Source of the DNA: Anaerolineales bacterium
GTDB lineage: Bacteria > Chloroflexota > Anaerolineae > Promineifilales > Promineifilaceae
Direction of reading: 5' to 3'
NCBI GenBank assembly: GCA_020432595.1
Contig: JAGQGA010000299.1
Span: 1 to 6,767, forward strand
Length of the DNA: 6,767 nucleotides
Part shown: positions 1 to 5,286 of the stretch, in pieces
Layout: each line of letters starts with the position of its first letter
How positions within the stretch are numbered: position 1 is the first letter of the stretch
Notes under the pieces: model-generated
The model's input: only the letters and a program-made list of their open reading frames with translations
Databases searched by the model: none
What the model was told of the DNA's origin: nothing
Translations under genes and position numbers: made by a program

Positions 1-2
1 AT

Positions 3-41
3 ACACTCTATGCTCAAGGCTATCATCTCGTCGCTAAATAG
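3..41 (+). CDS. Possible C-terminal end of a gene cut by the window edge
   Basis: The third forward frame reads without a stop from the left edge to a TAG at 39-41 and gives the peptide TLYAQGYHLVAK. Its composition resembles an ordinary protein C-terminus, and a strong hairpin followed by T residues lies about 50 bp downstream, as expected for the end of a rightward gene. Only 12 codons are visible, so the family cannot be named. Frame 1 is also open, from 1 to a TAG at 88-90, but its translation looks less protein-like. This is a weak call. Confidence 0.25.
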   Translation, partial: TLYAQGYHLVAK

Positions 42-89
42 GCAACTATGTTATAGTTTTCACAAACGACTTGATACTGCCGTCTGCTA

Positions 90-118
90 GGGGGCAAAGA
101 GAAAGCTTTGCCCCCTTT
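90..118 (+). terminator. Intergenic hairpin, probable (possibly bidirectional) terminator
   Basis: A perfect 10-bp stem, GGGGGCAAAG (90-99) with CTTTGCCCCC (106-115), encloses the 6-nt loop AGAAAG. On the plus strand it is followed by TTTAT, a short U tract. On the minus strand no T run follows, so it would be a weaker terminator for the PhzF-family gene that ends at 137. Its place between a possible rightward gene end and a leftward gene end suits a shared terminator. Confidence 0.6.
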
Positions 119-136
119 ATGGCTCAAAAAATAGAT

Positions 137-1036
137 TTAAACATGAATATACCCTTCACTGACGAGGACGGAGGTGCCGGCCATGTAGACGGCGGTGACG
201 GTGTTGTCTTGTTTTTCACAACGGCCGTTTAACACGCTGGGTCGTCCCATTTCCACACCTTGGGCGATGCGGTAGGAAAAACGGCCGTTTTCCTGCGGCT
301 GGTAATGAGTCAACATGCCCACCAGGGCGCAGTTGGCGCTGCCGGTGGCCGGGTCCTCAAACGTGGTGCCACCGACGGCAGCAAACATGCGGGTATAGAG
401 GTCAAAATCACCGCTGCTTTGGCTGTAAATGTGGAAGAAGGGGAGCAAGCCTTGCAGGTCAATGGCCGACAAGGCTTCGTGGTTGATTCTGGCTTTTGCC
501 AGTGCCGCCCGGTCTTTTAGCTCCGTGATGACAAATGGTAGGCCAACCGAGGCAATTTGTGGGGCGTGAGTTTGCTCCACGATGTCGTCGGGGGTGAGGG
601 AAAGCACGGCGGCTAGTGCCTCAACAGGGAATGTTTGGCCTAGCGAAAGGGGTTCGGGGGCTTTTAGCTCGCACCACAACGGCTGTTCCGGTTCGCGGCG
701 AATGGTGATGGGCACCAGCCCCGCTTGTTCTTCAAAGGTAATTTCAGTGGTGGTGTCAAAATCACCCAACTCGCCAATGGTCGCCAGCACAAAGGCGGTG
801 CCGATGTTGGGGTGACCAGCAAAAGGCACCTCTTGGTCAGTGGTGAAAATGCGAACCTGGCGAGTCTGGCCGTGCTGGGCGGGCAGCACAAAGGTGCTTT
901 CGGAGTAGTTGAACTCGCGGGCGATGAGCTGCATTTGCTCGCTGGTCAGGCCGCTGGCATCGGGCAGAACGGCCAGCGGGTTGCCGCCAAAGCGGCTGTC
1001 GGTAAATACGTCGCAGGTGTAGAAGCGGTAGCGCAT
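137..1036 (-). CDS. PhzF-family isomerase/epimerase
   Basis: This 299-residue protein belongs to the PhzF family (diaminopimelate epimerase-like fold), usually about 260-300 residues. Visible family signatures are the N-terminal FGGNPLAV (16-23), NYSES with the presumed catalytic acid Glu46, PFAGHPNIGTA with His75, and FEDPATGSANCAL with Asp228 and Ser233. These match the Glu/His/Asp/Ser active-site set known from Pseudomonas PhzF. PhzF itself isomerises trans-2,3-dihydro-3-hydroxyanthranilate, but most relatives lie outside phenazine clusters and have unknown substrates. No other phenazine gene is present, so phenazine synthesis should not be inferred. The ATG at 1036 sits at the expected N-terminus (MRYRFYTCDVF), but no good Shine-Dalgarno precedes it. 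It follows the small DUF1330-like gene on the same strand after a 74-bp gap. Both copies of AACGGCCGTT in this gene are read as Asn-Gly-Arg. Confidence 0.93.
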   Translation of the reverse strand: MRYRFYTCDVFTDSRFGGNPLAVLPDASGLTSEQMQLIAREFNYSESTFVLPAQHGQTRQVRIFTTDQEVPFAGHPNIGTAFVLATIGELGDFDTTTEITFEEQAGLVPITIRREPEQPLWCELKAPEPLSLGQTFPVEALAAVLSLTPDDIVEQTHAPQIASVGLPFVITELKDRAALAKARINHEALSAIDLQGLLPFFHIYSQSSGDFDLYTRMFAAVGGTTFEDPATGSANCALVGMLTHYQPQENGRFSYRIAQGVEMGRPSVLNGRCEKQDNTVTAVYMAGTSVLVSEGYIHV

Positions 1037-1052
1037 AGGATTAAGCGTTTTG

Positions 1053-1079
1053 ACAGGATTTACAAGATTTACAGGATTG
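1053..1079. repeat. Three tandem 9-bp units (ACAGGATTT type)
   Basis: The units are ACAGGATTT (1053-1061), ACAAGATTT (1062-1070) and ACAGGATTG (1071-1079). They fill part of the 74-bp gap between the DUF1330-like gene and the PhzF-family gene, ending about 17 bp upstream of the latter's ATG. Short AGGATTT-type arrays are common intergenic repeats in several bacterial groups. No function can be assigned from sequence. Confidence 0.8.
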
Positions 1080-1110
1080 TTTTATCCTACAAGCCCTGCC
1101 AAAAAATATT

Positions 1111-1422
1111 TCAAAGGTAGTTCAAAGCGTGGCCTTGCAAAAAGATGGCGCGGTCAACGGATTCGAGCCGCAAGGGGGTCAGCTTTTCCGATTCGGGGTC
1201 TTGGCGGTAGCGGGTGAAGCCGTCGGCGGTGGCGAAGGAGAGGATGTGGATTTCGTCGGGCAGGGGCAGGTCACCGCTGACGGTGGTGGGTTTGATGATT
1301 TGTTCAAAACGGCCGTTATGCCGTTCCATCACCCGCGCCGCCTGCCGCTCATATTTGTGAAACAGTGCCTCCTTGCCCGGTTTAAGGTAAATCAAGACGG
1401 TGAAATAAACACGTTCGTTCAT
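1111..1422 (-). CDS. Small DUF1330-like dimeric alpha/beta-barrel protein
   Basis: This 103-residue protein has the length and pattern of the ferredoxin-like dimeric alpha/beta-barrel superfamily, closest by eye to DUF1330. An N-terminal beta strand (YFTVLIYLKPGKEALF, 6-21) leads into a helix with ERQAARVMERHNGRF (25-39). A second strand (EIHILSFA, 57-64) leads into DGFTRYRQDPESEKL, with the typical aromatic/Arg plus Asp-Pro turn, and the C-terminal strand is VDRAIFLQG. Members are often small enzymes or binding proteins, but no substrate can be given. I chose the ATG at 1422; a TTG at 1458 would add 12 residues (PITHPPGKIQP region) that look non-conserved. Neither start has a clear Shine-Dalgarno. 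It precedes the PhzF-family gene on the same strand and may be co-transcribed with it; it is divergent from the DUF1461 gene. Confidence 0.8.
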   Translation of the reverse strand: MNERVYFTVLIYLKPGKEALFHKYERQAARVMERHNGRFEQIIKPTTVSGDLPLPDEIHILSFATADGFTRYRQDPESEKLTPLRLESVDRAIFLQGHALNYL

Positions 1423-1483
1423 TGGCTGAATTTTACCGGGGGGATGAGTGATGGGCAAAAACGGCCGTTTTGGAGGATAATCT

Positions 1484-1510
1484 ATGCAACCGATTCGGAT
1501 TGGAGAGTGA
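1484..1510 (+). CDS. Eight-codon leader ORF (MQPIRIGE) before the DUF1461 gene
   Basis: A GGAGG Shine-Dalgarno at 1472-1476 lies 7 nt upstream of an ATG at 1484. This is a better-placed initiation signal than any in-frame start of the following gene. The reading frame runs for eight codons to TGA at 1508-1510 and stops 4 nt before the GTG (1515) that I take as the membrane-protein start. This arrangement fits a leader peptide translationally coupled to the next gene. It could instead mark a frameshifted N-terminus of that gene, or an accidental ORF. Confidence 0.4.
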   Translation: MQPIRIGE

Positions 1511-1514
1511 AGAA

Positions 1515-2198
1515 GTGGATTCCAAAACCATTGTATTGATTATTCGCTGGCTGGTTATCATTGCCATGCCTTTTTTTCTGGGACTAGGGATGATTCGTGC
1601 CGTGCTGGCCTGGGATTATCCCCGCTTTGAATATGGCCGCATTGCCCCCGATGCCTATGGCTTTACGCCGGAGGAGCGGCTGGACTTGGCCCACGCCACG
1701 CTTGACTACATGCAACGGCCAGAGCCGGCCGAACAGGTGATTTACCTGCTGGAAGATTTGCGAATTTCGGCGACGGGCGAGCCGCTGTATAACGAGCGCG
1801 AAATCGGCCATATGCTGGATGTCAAGCACCTGACCGATGCCATTGCCCGCACGTGGCGAGTGGCGGCGGTGATTGTGGTTGGTGGCTTGCTCTATTTGCT
1901 GCTACAGCCCGCGTTGCGTCCGGCTGGCTACCGCGCCATCATGCAGGGGGGACTGGCAACGGTCGTTATTTTGGCCGCTATTGCTCTGCTGATTGTCCTG
2001 GGCTGGAGCTTTTTCTTTGTCCAGTTCCACGAACTCCTCTTTCCCCCCGGCACCTGGACGTTTTACTATACCGATGGCCTGATTCGTCTTTTCCCGGAAC
2101 AGTTTTGGTTTGATGTTGGGGTCATCATCAGCGGCGGGGCACTGCTGCTGGGTGTTGTTGTGGCGGCTTTGGGGCGGTGGCTAGTTAATCTTAAATGA
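1515..2198 (+). CDS. DUF1461 / TIGR01906-type integral membrane protein
   Basis: The predicted product has 227 residues and four hydrophobic helices at about 6-27, 116-134, 145-168 and 201-219. A polar domain of about 85 residues between helices 1 and 2 is probably extracytoplasmic. Family-like motifs are the helical ERLDLAHATLDYM (54-66), NEREIGHMLDVKHL (93-106), and FHELLFPPGTW (171-181) followed by an Asp and LFPEQFWFD (192-200). These are the conserved blocks of the DUF1461 (TIGR01906) family, whose function is unknown. I chose the GTG at 1515 because GGAG at 1502-1505 is well spaced for it. Upstream in-frame TTGs at 1470 and 1500 lack good signals. The gene ends at TGA 2196-2198, shortly before the inverted repeat that separates it from the dehydrogenase. 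The last bases of the leader ORF supply its Shine-Dalgarno, suggesting coupled translation. Confidence 0.85.
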   Translation: MDSKTIVLIIRWLVIIAMPFFLGLGMIRAVLAWDYPRFEYGRIAPDAYGFTPEERLDLAHATLDYMQRPEPAEQVIYLLEDLRISATGEPLYNEREIGHMLDVKHLTDAIARTWRVAAVIVVGGLLYLLLQPALRPAGYRAIMQGGLATVVILAAIALLIVLGWSFFFVQFHELLFPPGTWTFYYTDGLIRLFPEQFWFDVGVIISGGALLLGVVVAALGRWLVNLK

Positions 2199-2215
2199 GT
2201 TGTGGCTGTGTGCAG

Positions 2216-2248
2216 AGAAGTTCAACTTCTTGGAGAAGTTGAACTTCT
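2216..2248. repeat. Nested palindrome: AGAAGTTCAACTTCT inverted pair
   Basis: Two perfectly complementary 15-bp arms, 2216-2230 and 2234-2248, are separated by TGG. Each arm is itself a 7-1-7 palindrome (AGAAGTT, one base, AACTTCT), so the element can form one long hairpin or two small ones. No U tract follows on the plus strand, so it is not a typical terminator. It lies between the DUF1461 stop and the dehydrogenase ATG and resembles a dispersed REP- or MITE-like repeat. Confidence 0.9.
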
Positions 2249-2261
2249 AGTCGTGGGGCGT

Positions 2262-3095
2262 ATGAAGTACATTGTAATTACGGGGGTTTCGACGGGGATT
2301 GGCTATGCAACGGCCGTTTCTCTGACCCAAGCTGGCTATCATGTTCTTGGCAGCGTGCGTAAAGAGGCTGACGCGCAACGACTGCGGAGCGAATTGGGGG
2401 GGAATTTTACGCCACTGCTGTTTGATGTGGTGGATGGGGAGGGGATCAAAACGGCCGTTTCCCAAACTCGCGCCATTGTCGGTCAACATGGCCTGGCCGC
2501 CCTCATCAACAACGCTGGCATCAGCGTCGCTGGCCCTTTGCTCCACATGCCGCTGGCCGAGTTCCGGCAGCAGTTTGAGGTCAACCTGTTTGGGCTGCTG
2601 GACGTGACGCAGGCGTTTTTGCCGCTGCTGGGCACAGAGCGGCAGTTTCCGCCGGGGCGCATCATCAACATCAGCTCCCTCAGCGGCCAAATCGCCTACC
2701 CGTTTATGGGTGCCTATGCCGCGTCCAAACACGCCCTGGAGGCACTGTCCGACGCGCTGCGACGGGAGTTGCTGCTGTATGGCATTGATGTGGTGGTTAT
2801 TGAGCCGGGGACGGTGCAAACGCCAATTGTGGGGAAATTTGCCGAGCAAATCGGCCGTTATTTGCAAACGGATTACGGTGAGGTGTTGACCAAGGTGGCT
2901 GCGGAAGCAGCCGGACGGGAACACAGTGCCATGCCGGTGGAAAAGGTGGTGCGGGTCGTTGTGCAGGCGTTGGAAGCCAAACAACCGCACACCCGCTACC
3001 CCATCCCGCGCCGCTGGCTGACGGGCTGGCTCCTCCCCCGCTGGCTGCCCGACCGCTGGTTTGATTATATGGTCGGCCGGCAGCTTGGGCTTTAG
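2262..3095 (+). CDS. Classical short-chain dehydrogenase/reductase (SDR)
   Basis: This 277-residue Rossmann-fold oxidoreductase has the full classical SDR signature. Present are the cofactor motif TGVSTGIG (7-14), NNAG (83-86), the structural Asn108, catalytic Ser139 in NISSLSG, and Tyr152 and Lys156 in YAASK. Arg33 just after the second strand (GSVRK) suggests NADP(H) preference; this is inferred. Post-catalytic PGTVQTPI (about residues 172-179) is also typical. The C-terminus is basic and aromatic (RWLTGWLLPRWLPDRWFDYM), which may give membrane association. The substrate cannot be predicted. I chose the ATG at 2262 because the SDR fold begins there. A GTG at 2202 would translate the inverted repeat into 20 extra residues, which is unlikely. 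The upstream GGGGCG is only a weak ribosome-binding site. The stop codon overlaps the end of brnA on the other strand. Confidence 0.95.
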   Translation: MKYIVITGVSTGIGYATAVSLTQAGYHVLGSVRKEADAQRLRSELGGNFTPLLFDVVDGEGIKTAVSQTRAIVGQHGLAALINNAGISVAGPLLHMPLAEFRQQFEVNLFGLLDVTQAFLPLLGTERQFPPGRIINISSLSGQIAYPFMGAYAASKHALEALSDALRRELLLYGIDVVVIEPGTVQTPIVGKFAEQIGRYLQTDYGEVLTKVAAEAAGREHSAMPVEKVVRVVVQALEAKQPHTRYPIPRRWLTGWLLPRWLPDRWFDYMVGRQLGL

Positions 3096-3322
3096 GTTAG
3101 CTGCTCTTTTTCCAATCGCTCTGCCAGCCAAATTTTGATAACCGATTGGCGCGAAACACCAAACTTTTTTGCTGCTTTGTCCAATGACTCTATCATCCAA
3201 ACAGGAAAATCAACGTTGACGCGACGTTGCTCTAGCCCCGGCTGGCGTACCGATGATAGATCAAAAAATTCCAATACGGACTCATCTTCGTCAAACTTTT
3301 CATCAAGCTCAGATGCTTTCAT
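3092..3322 (-). CDS. brnA: BrnA-family (ribbon-helix-helix) antitoxin
   Basis: This 76-residue protein has an acidic N-terminal arm (KFDEDESVLEFFDLS, 9-23) and then a ribbon-helix-helix/CopG-like segment. A beta strand, RRVNVDFPVWMIESLDKAA (33-51), precedes KFGVSRQSVIKIWLAERL (53-70). BrnA antitoxins neutralise the BrnT ribonuclease through the N-terminal region and repress their own operon as DNA-binding dimers; this is family knowledge. The gene lies directly downstream of brnT in the canonical toxin-first order. The ATG at 3322 has AGAGGA (3334-3339 on the plus strand, read in reverse) 11 nt upstream. The reading frame is intact with no missing part. Its TAA stop overlaps the stop of the convergent SDR gene by 4 bp, so neither transcript has room for an ordinary terminator between them. 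Confidence 0.88.
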   Translation of the reverse strand: MKASELDEKFDEDESVLEFFDLSSVRQPGLEQRRVNVDFPVWMIESLDKAAKKFGVSRQSVIKIWLAERLEKEQLT

Positions 3323-3341
3323 AGAGTGCGATTTCCTCTGG

Positions 3342-3572
3342 TCATGAACGGCGGAACGATATGATACGAATGCGATTTTCTCGATATGTTATGATTCCCG
3401 ACCAATATTTGTTGTCTATTTTGCCAATAACCATGAACCTGGGTTCATCTTGTGTTCTGGCTTGAATTTCGATGTGCTTTGTGTCAAGCCACAGGGCTTG
3501 AGCTGACTCAAAGTTAATGCCGTGCTTTTGCTGGTTGATTTGGCTTTTGTTGGGATCATACTCGAAACCCAT
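3342..3572 (-). CDS. brnT: BrnT-family toxin, C-terminally truncated by an apparent nonsense codon
   Basis: The 76-residue product matches the BrnT (DUF497, RelE-like RNase fold) family. It opens with FEYDPNKSQINQQKHGINF (3-21), followed by the helix SAQALW, RTQDEPRFMVIGKI, and strands WSGIITYRENRIRIISFRR. Family members normally continue for about ten residues, with an Arg, Glu residues and a Tyr. Here the frame hits TGA at 3344-3342 right after Arg-Arg-Ser. Translation past this TGA gives PEEIALYESI and a second TGA at 3311-3309, which is what the family tail looks like. The lost codon was most simply CGA (Arg). Read-through would make the gene 87 residues and overlap the brnA ATG, the usual arrangement. 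The toxin may therefore be attenuated or dead. The start is the ATG at 3572; no Shine-Dalgarno precedes it, and the predicted transcript would be nearly leaderless. Confidence 0.85.
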   Translation of the reverse strand: MGFEYDPNKSQINQQKHGINFESAQALWLDTKHIEIQARTQDEPRFMVIGKIDNKYWSGIITYRENRIRIISFRRS

Positions 3573-3573
3573 A

Positions 3574-3590
3574 GTATAATTATTATACCA
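3574..3590 (-). promoter_or_regulatory. brnTA promoter with extended -10 and overlapping operator-like palindrome
   Basis: On the minus strand TGGTATAAT (3590 to 3582) is a perfect extended -10 element directly upstream of the brnT ATG at 3572. A 7-1-7 palindrome, GTATAAT-T-ATTATAC (3574-3588), covers the same bases. A dimeric ribbon-helix-helix repressor such as BrnA could bind here and block RNA polymerase; this is inference from position and from known brn autoregulation. The expected start of transcription is only a few bases before the ATG, implying a nearly leaderless mRNA. No clear -35 box was seen. Confidence 0.65.
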
Positions 3591-3606
3591 AAACCACGGC
3601 AGAAAT

Positions 3607-3636
3607 TGTAGAGACGCAAAATCTTGCGTCTCTACA
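3607..3636. repeat. Inverted repeat TGTAGAGACGCAA / TTGCGTCTCTACA
   Basis: Perfect 13-bp arms at 3607-3619 and 3624-3636 are separated by AATC. The element sits between the brnT promoter and the end of the cytochrome c peroxidase gene. From memory, very similar GTAGAGACGCAA hairpins occur as dispersed repeats in cyanobacteria and Chloroflexota, so a REP/MITE-like origin is likely. It may also stop transcripts leaving the peroxidase gene, since a modest AATTTCT follows it on the minus strand. Confidence 0.9.
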
Positions 3637-3652
3637 GGAATGATTGGTTTTT

Positions 3653-4810
3653 CTATCGCTGCAACAGTGGCAGGTAGAGGGTATGTGTCAGAAAGGGGTT
3701 GGAGAATTTCGGGTCATGGATAAAGCTGTCATCGGTGAGGGTTTGCAGAAAGGCGACGAGGGCAGCTTTTTCGGTGTTGGTTAGGTTAAGGCGGCGGGGC
3801 TGGCCGTTGGGGGTGCGGAGCCGGGGGTCAAGATTGGGGTGGGGCTGCACGCCTGAATTGTAAAATTCAACGACTTCGGCCAGGGTGGAAAAACGGCCGT
3901 CGTGCATATATGGCCCTGTTACCTCGATGTTTCGCAGCGATGGTACCTTAAACTTGCCGTTATCGGCTGGATTTCCCGTAACACCCCCTAACCCAGCGTC
4001 CGTGGTGACAGCATCCAGCCCATTGTTGGTTGATTCTTCGGCCACAAAGGCATCTGTTCTGTGGCACGCATTGCAGTTGCCGCGCCCGTTAAACAGTTGC
4101 CGTCCCAGATTTTCCTGCGGGGTGAAGTTGCTAAAGTTGCTTGCCACGCCCACATCATATTTGGCCTCGTAAGAAACCATCGCCCGCACAAATTGGGATA
4201 GTGCCAGCGAAATGCGCTCGGAATTGATTTCGGGGGTGCCAAAGGCTTGCTCAAACAGGGGCGGGTAAAAGGAAGTTGCCTGTAGTTTGGCAACCATTTC
4301 GTCCAGGGTTAGCCCCATTTCCACGCTGTTTTGAATGGGCTGTAGAACCTGATCTTCTAATGTTGCCGCCCGTTCATCCCAGAAAAAGGTGCCGGGCTGA
4401 AAATAACGGGCATCGGCCAACGACATTGCGTTGCGGGCGGTTAGCCCACCTGCAAAGCCCGTGCTGAGTGCCTCAGGGTCGCTGAAGCTGTGGCTTTGCT
4501 GGTGGCAGGAAGCGCAGGAAATGGTGTTGTTAGCCGACAGTCGCGTGTCGTAAAACAAAACGCGGCCTAAGGTTGCCCCCTCATTGGTGATGGGGTTGTT
4601 GGCGGGGGTGTTGTCCTGGTTTACAACGGGGGGGCGAAGATAATGCTGCGGCAGAGAGAGATTAGCGTACTCATAAGGAACGGCCGGTAAATCAGGCTCT
4701 GCGGTGGCGTTTGTTTGGGCATTGGCTTGGGTTGTCCATAAGGCAACGCCTGCGGCCAGAACAAGCGCCAGAACAAGGGGATAAGATAGGGGATAATTGT
4801 GTTTTTTCAT
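3653..4810 (-). CDS. Secreted di-haem cytochrome c peroxidase (CcpA/MauG family)
   Basis: This 385-residue protein has a signal peptide (MKK, hydrophobic 11-25, then ANA at 29-31 with likely cleavage before Gln32). Two haem c sites follow: CASCH at 99-103 in the N-terminal domain and CNACH at 246-250 in the C-terminal domain. Other family marks are LFYDTRLS (85-92), FFWDERAATLEDQ (142-154), VEMG (163-166) and GPYMHDGRF (299-307), where Met302 is the likely second ligand of the high-potential haem. Such enzymes reduce hydrogen peroxide to water with electrons from c-type cytochromes outside the cytoplasmic membrane. The final residues, HTLYLPLLQR, form an unusual hydrophobic tail. AAGGAG is spaced 7 nt from the ATG. 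It follows the DUF2892 gene after 110 bp in which I see no hairpin or clear operator. It lies on the same strand as the Crp/Fnr-type regulator, a plausible but unproven controller. Confidence 0.93.
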   Translation of the reverse strand: MKKHNYPLSYPLVLALVLAAGVALWTTQANAQTNATAEPDLPAVPYEYANLSLPQHYLRPPVVNQDNTPANNPITNEGATLGRVLFYDTRLSANNTISCASCHQQSHSFSDPEALSTGFAGGLTARNAMSLADARYFQPGTFFWDERAATLEDQVLQPIQNSVEMGLTLDEMVAKLQATSFYPPLFEQAFGTPEINSERISLALSQFVRAMVSYEAKYDVGVASNFSNFTPQENLGRQLFNGRGNCNACHRTDAFVAEESTNNGLDAVTTDAGLGGVTGNPADNGKFKVPSLRNIEVTGPYMHDGRFSTLAEVVEFYNSGVQPHPNLDPRLRTPNGQPRRLNLTNTEKAALVAFLQTLTDDSFIHDPKFSNPFLTHTLYLPLLQR

Positions 4811-4920
4811 AGATGTGCTCCTTGAATAACAGTGATTGATTGGGCAGCATCGTATGAAAAAGTTGTTGTGTTTCTATGAAGAAAGTGAAAAATTTTGGTT
4901 AAATGGCTCCCCCCGTGCTG

Positions 4921-5112
4921 TTAGTTTGTCTTGACGGGGCAGGTGGAAATGCCGAAGAGGGTGTAGAGTGGACACCAGTTTACCAGCCCGGTGACGAGCG
5001 GAATGAGGCCAATGGCACCCCACCAACTGCCAAAATAAAGCCCTAGCGCGATAAAAACAACACCCAGCAGGATGCGGACGATCCGATCTGTTTGACCAAC
5101 ATTATGGGACAT
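4921..5112 (-). CDS. Small DUF2892 (YgaP-type) membrane protein
   Basis: The product is 63 residues with two hydrophobic segments (about 11-27 and 31-45). It begins with the family signature NVGQTDRIVRILLG (4-17) and ends with TGLVNWCPLYTLFGISTC (41-58). Cys47 and Cys58 are placed as in DUF2892 proteins, the membrane domain found alone or fused to rhodanese domains in YgaP-like proteins. The role of the stand-alone form is not established; links to sulfur or redox metabolism are suggested by the rhodanese fusions. The ATG at 5112 is firmly supported by AAGGAG 8 nt upstream. The same frame stays open upstream into the regulator gene, but that extension is low-complexity Pro/Ser-rich and overlaps another gene, so I exclude it. 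It lies between a Crp/Fnr-type regulator and a peroxidase gene, all on one strand. Confidence 0.9.
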   Translation of the reverse strand: MSHNVGQTDRIVRILLGVVFIALGLYFGSWWGAIGLIPLVTGLVNWCPLYTLFGISTCPVKTN

Positions 5113-5180
5113 TTTCAATTCTCCTTGCCAATGTTTGTATGTTAAATTGGTTCTTTCGGGTCTCCTGGGGTTGATAAATT

Positions 5181-5241
5181 TGGTGCGTGGTGCGTGGTGC
5201 GTCAGAAGGTTCATTTGCCACGTATCACGCACCACGCACCA
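5181..5241. repeat. Long hairpin built from GGTGCGT tandem units
   Basis: The left arm 5181-5202 carries three successive GGTGCGT units. The right arm 5220-5241 is its reverse complement except at two positions, which become G-T pairs if the plus strand is read as RNA. The loop is 17 nt (5203-5219). It lies in the 229-bp gap between the regulator and the DUF2892 gene, 69 bp upstream of the latter's ATG. It resembles a dispersed intergenic repeat. A role in mRNA processing or termination is possible but not shown. Confidence 0.88.
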
Positions 5242-5286
5242 CGTCAAAAGCAAGTCAACCCCCCTGAATTCCCAAAGATCCGTTAA

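Noticed and set aside
1053..1079. Short tandem array considered as a CRISPR remnant
   Set aside because: The units are 9 bp and directly adjacent with no spacers, and no cas gene is present.
725..1120. 131-residue plus-strand frame over the start of the PhzF-family gene
   Set aside because: It is opposite a clearly recognised gene and has no family features. The translation looks like an antisense product.
137..1422. Phenazine biosynthesis locus suggested by the PhzF-like gene
   Set aside because: No other phz gene is present, and PhzF-family proteins are widespread outside phenazine producers.
1423..1514. TTG starts at 1458 (minus) and 1470 (plus) that would extend both divergent genes
   Set aside because: Neither has a Shine-Dalgarno, and the added residues look non-conserved. 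They would make the divergent genes nearly abut and leave only a few bases for promoters.
1129..1539. 136-residue plus-strand frame opposite the DUF1330-like gene
   Set aside because: It is a shadow of the minus-strand gene and runs into the DUF1461 start in a different frame. No domain was recognised.
2202..2261. GTG start at 2202 for the dehydrogenase
   Set aside because: It would translate the inverted repeat as 20 extra residues ahead of a canonical SDR N-terminus that begins at the ATG at 2262.
2247..3200. 317-residue open frame on the minus strand opposite the dehydrogenase
   Set aside because: It is the antisense shadow of an SDR gene with complete motifs. Its translation is rich in Arg, Gln and His with no recognisable fold.
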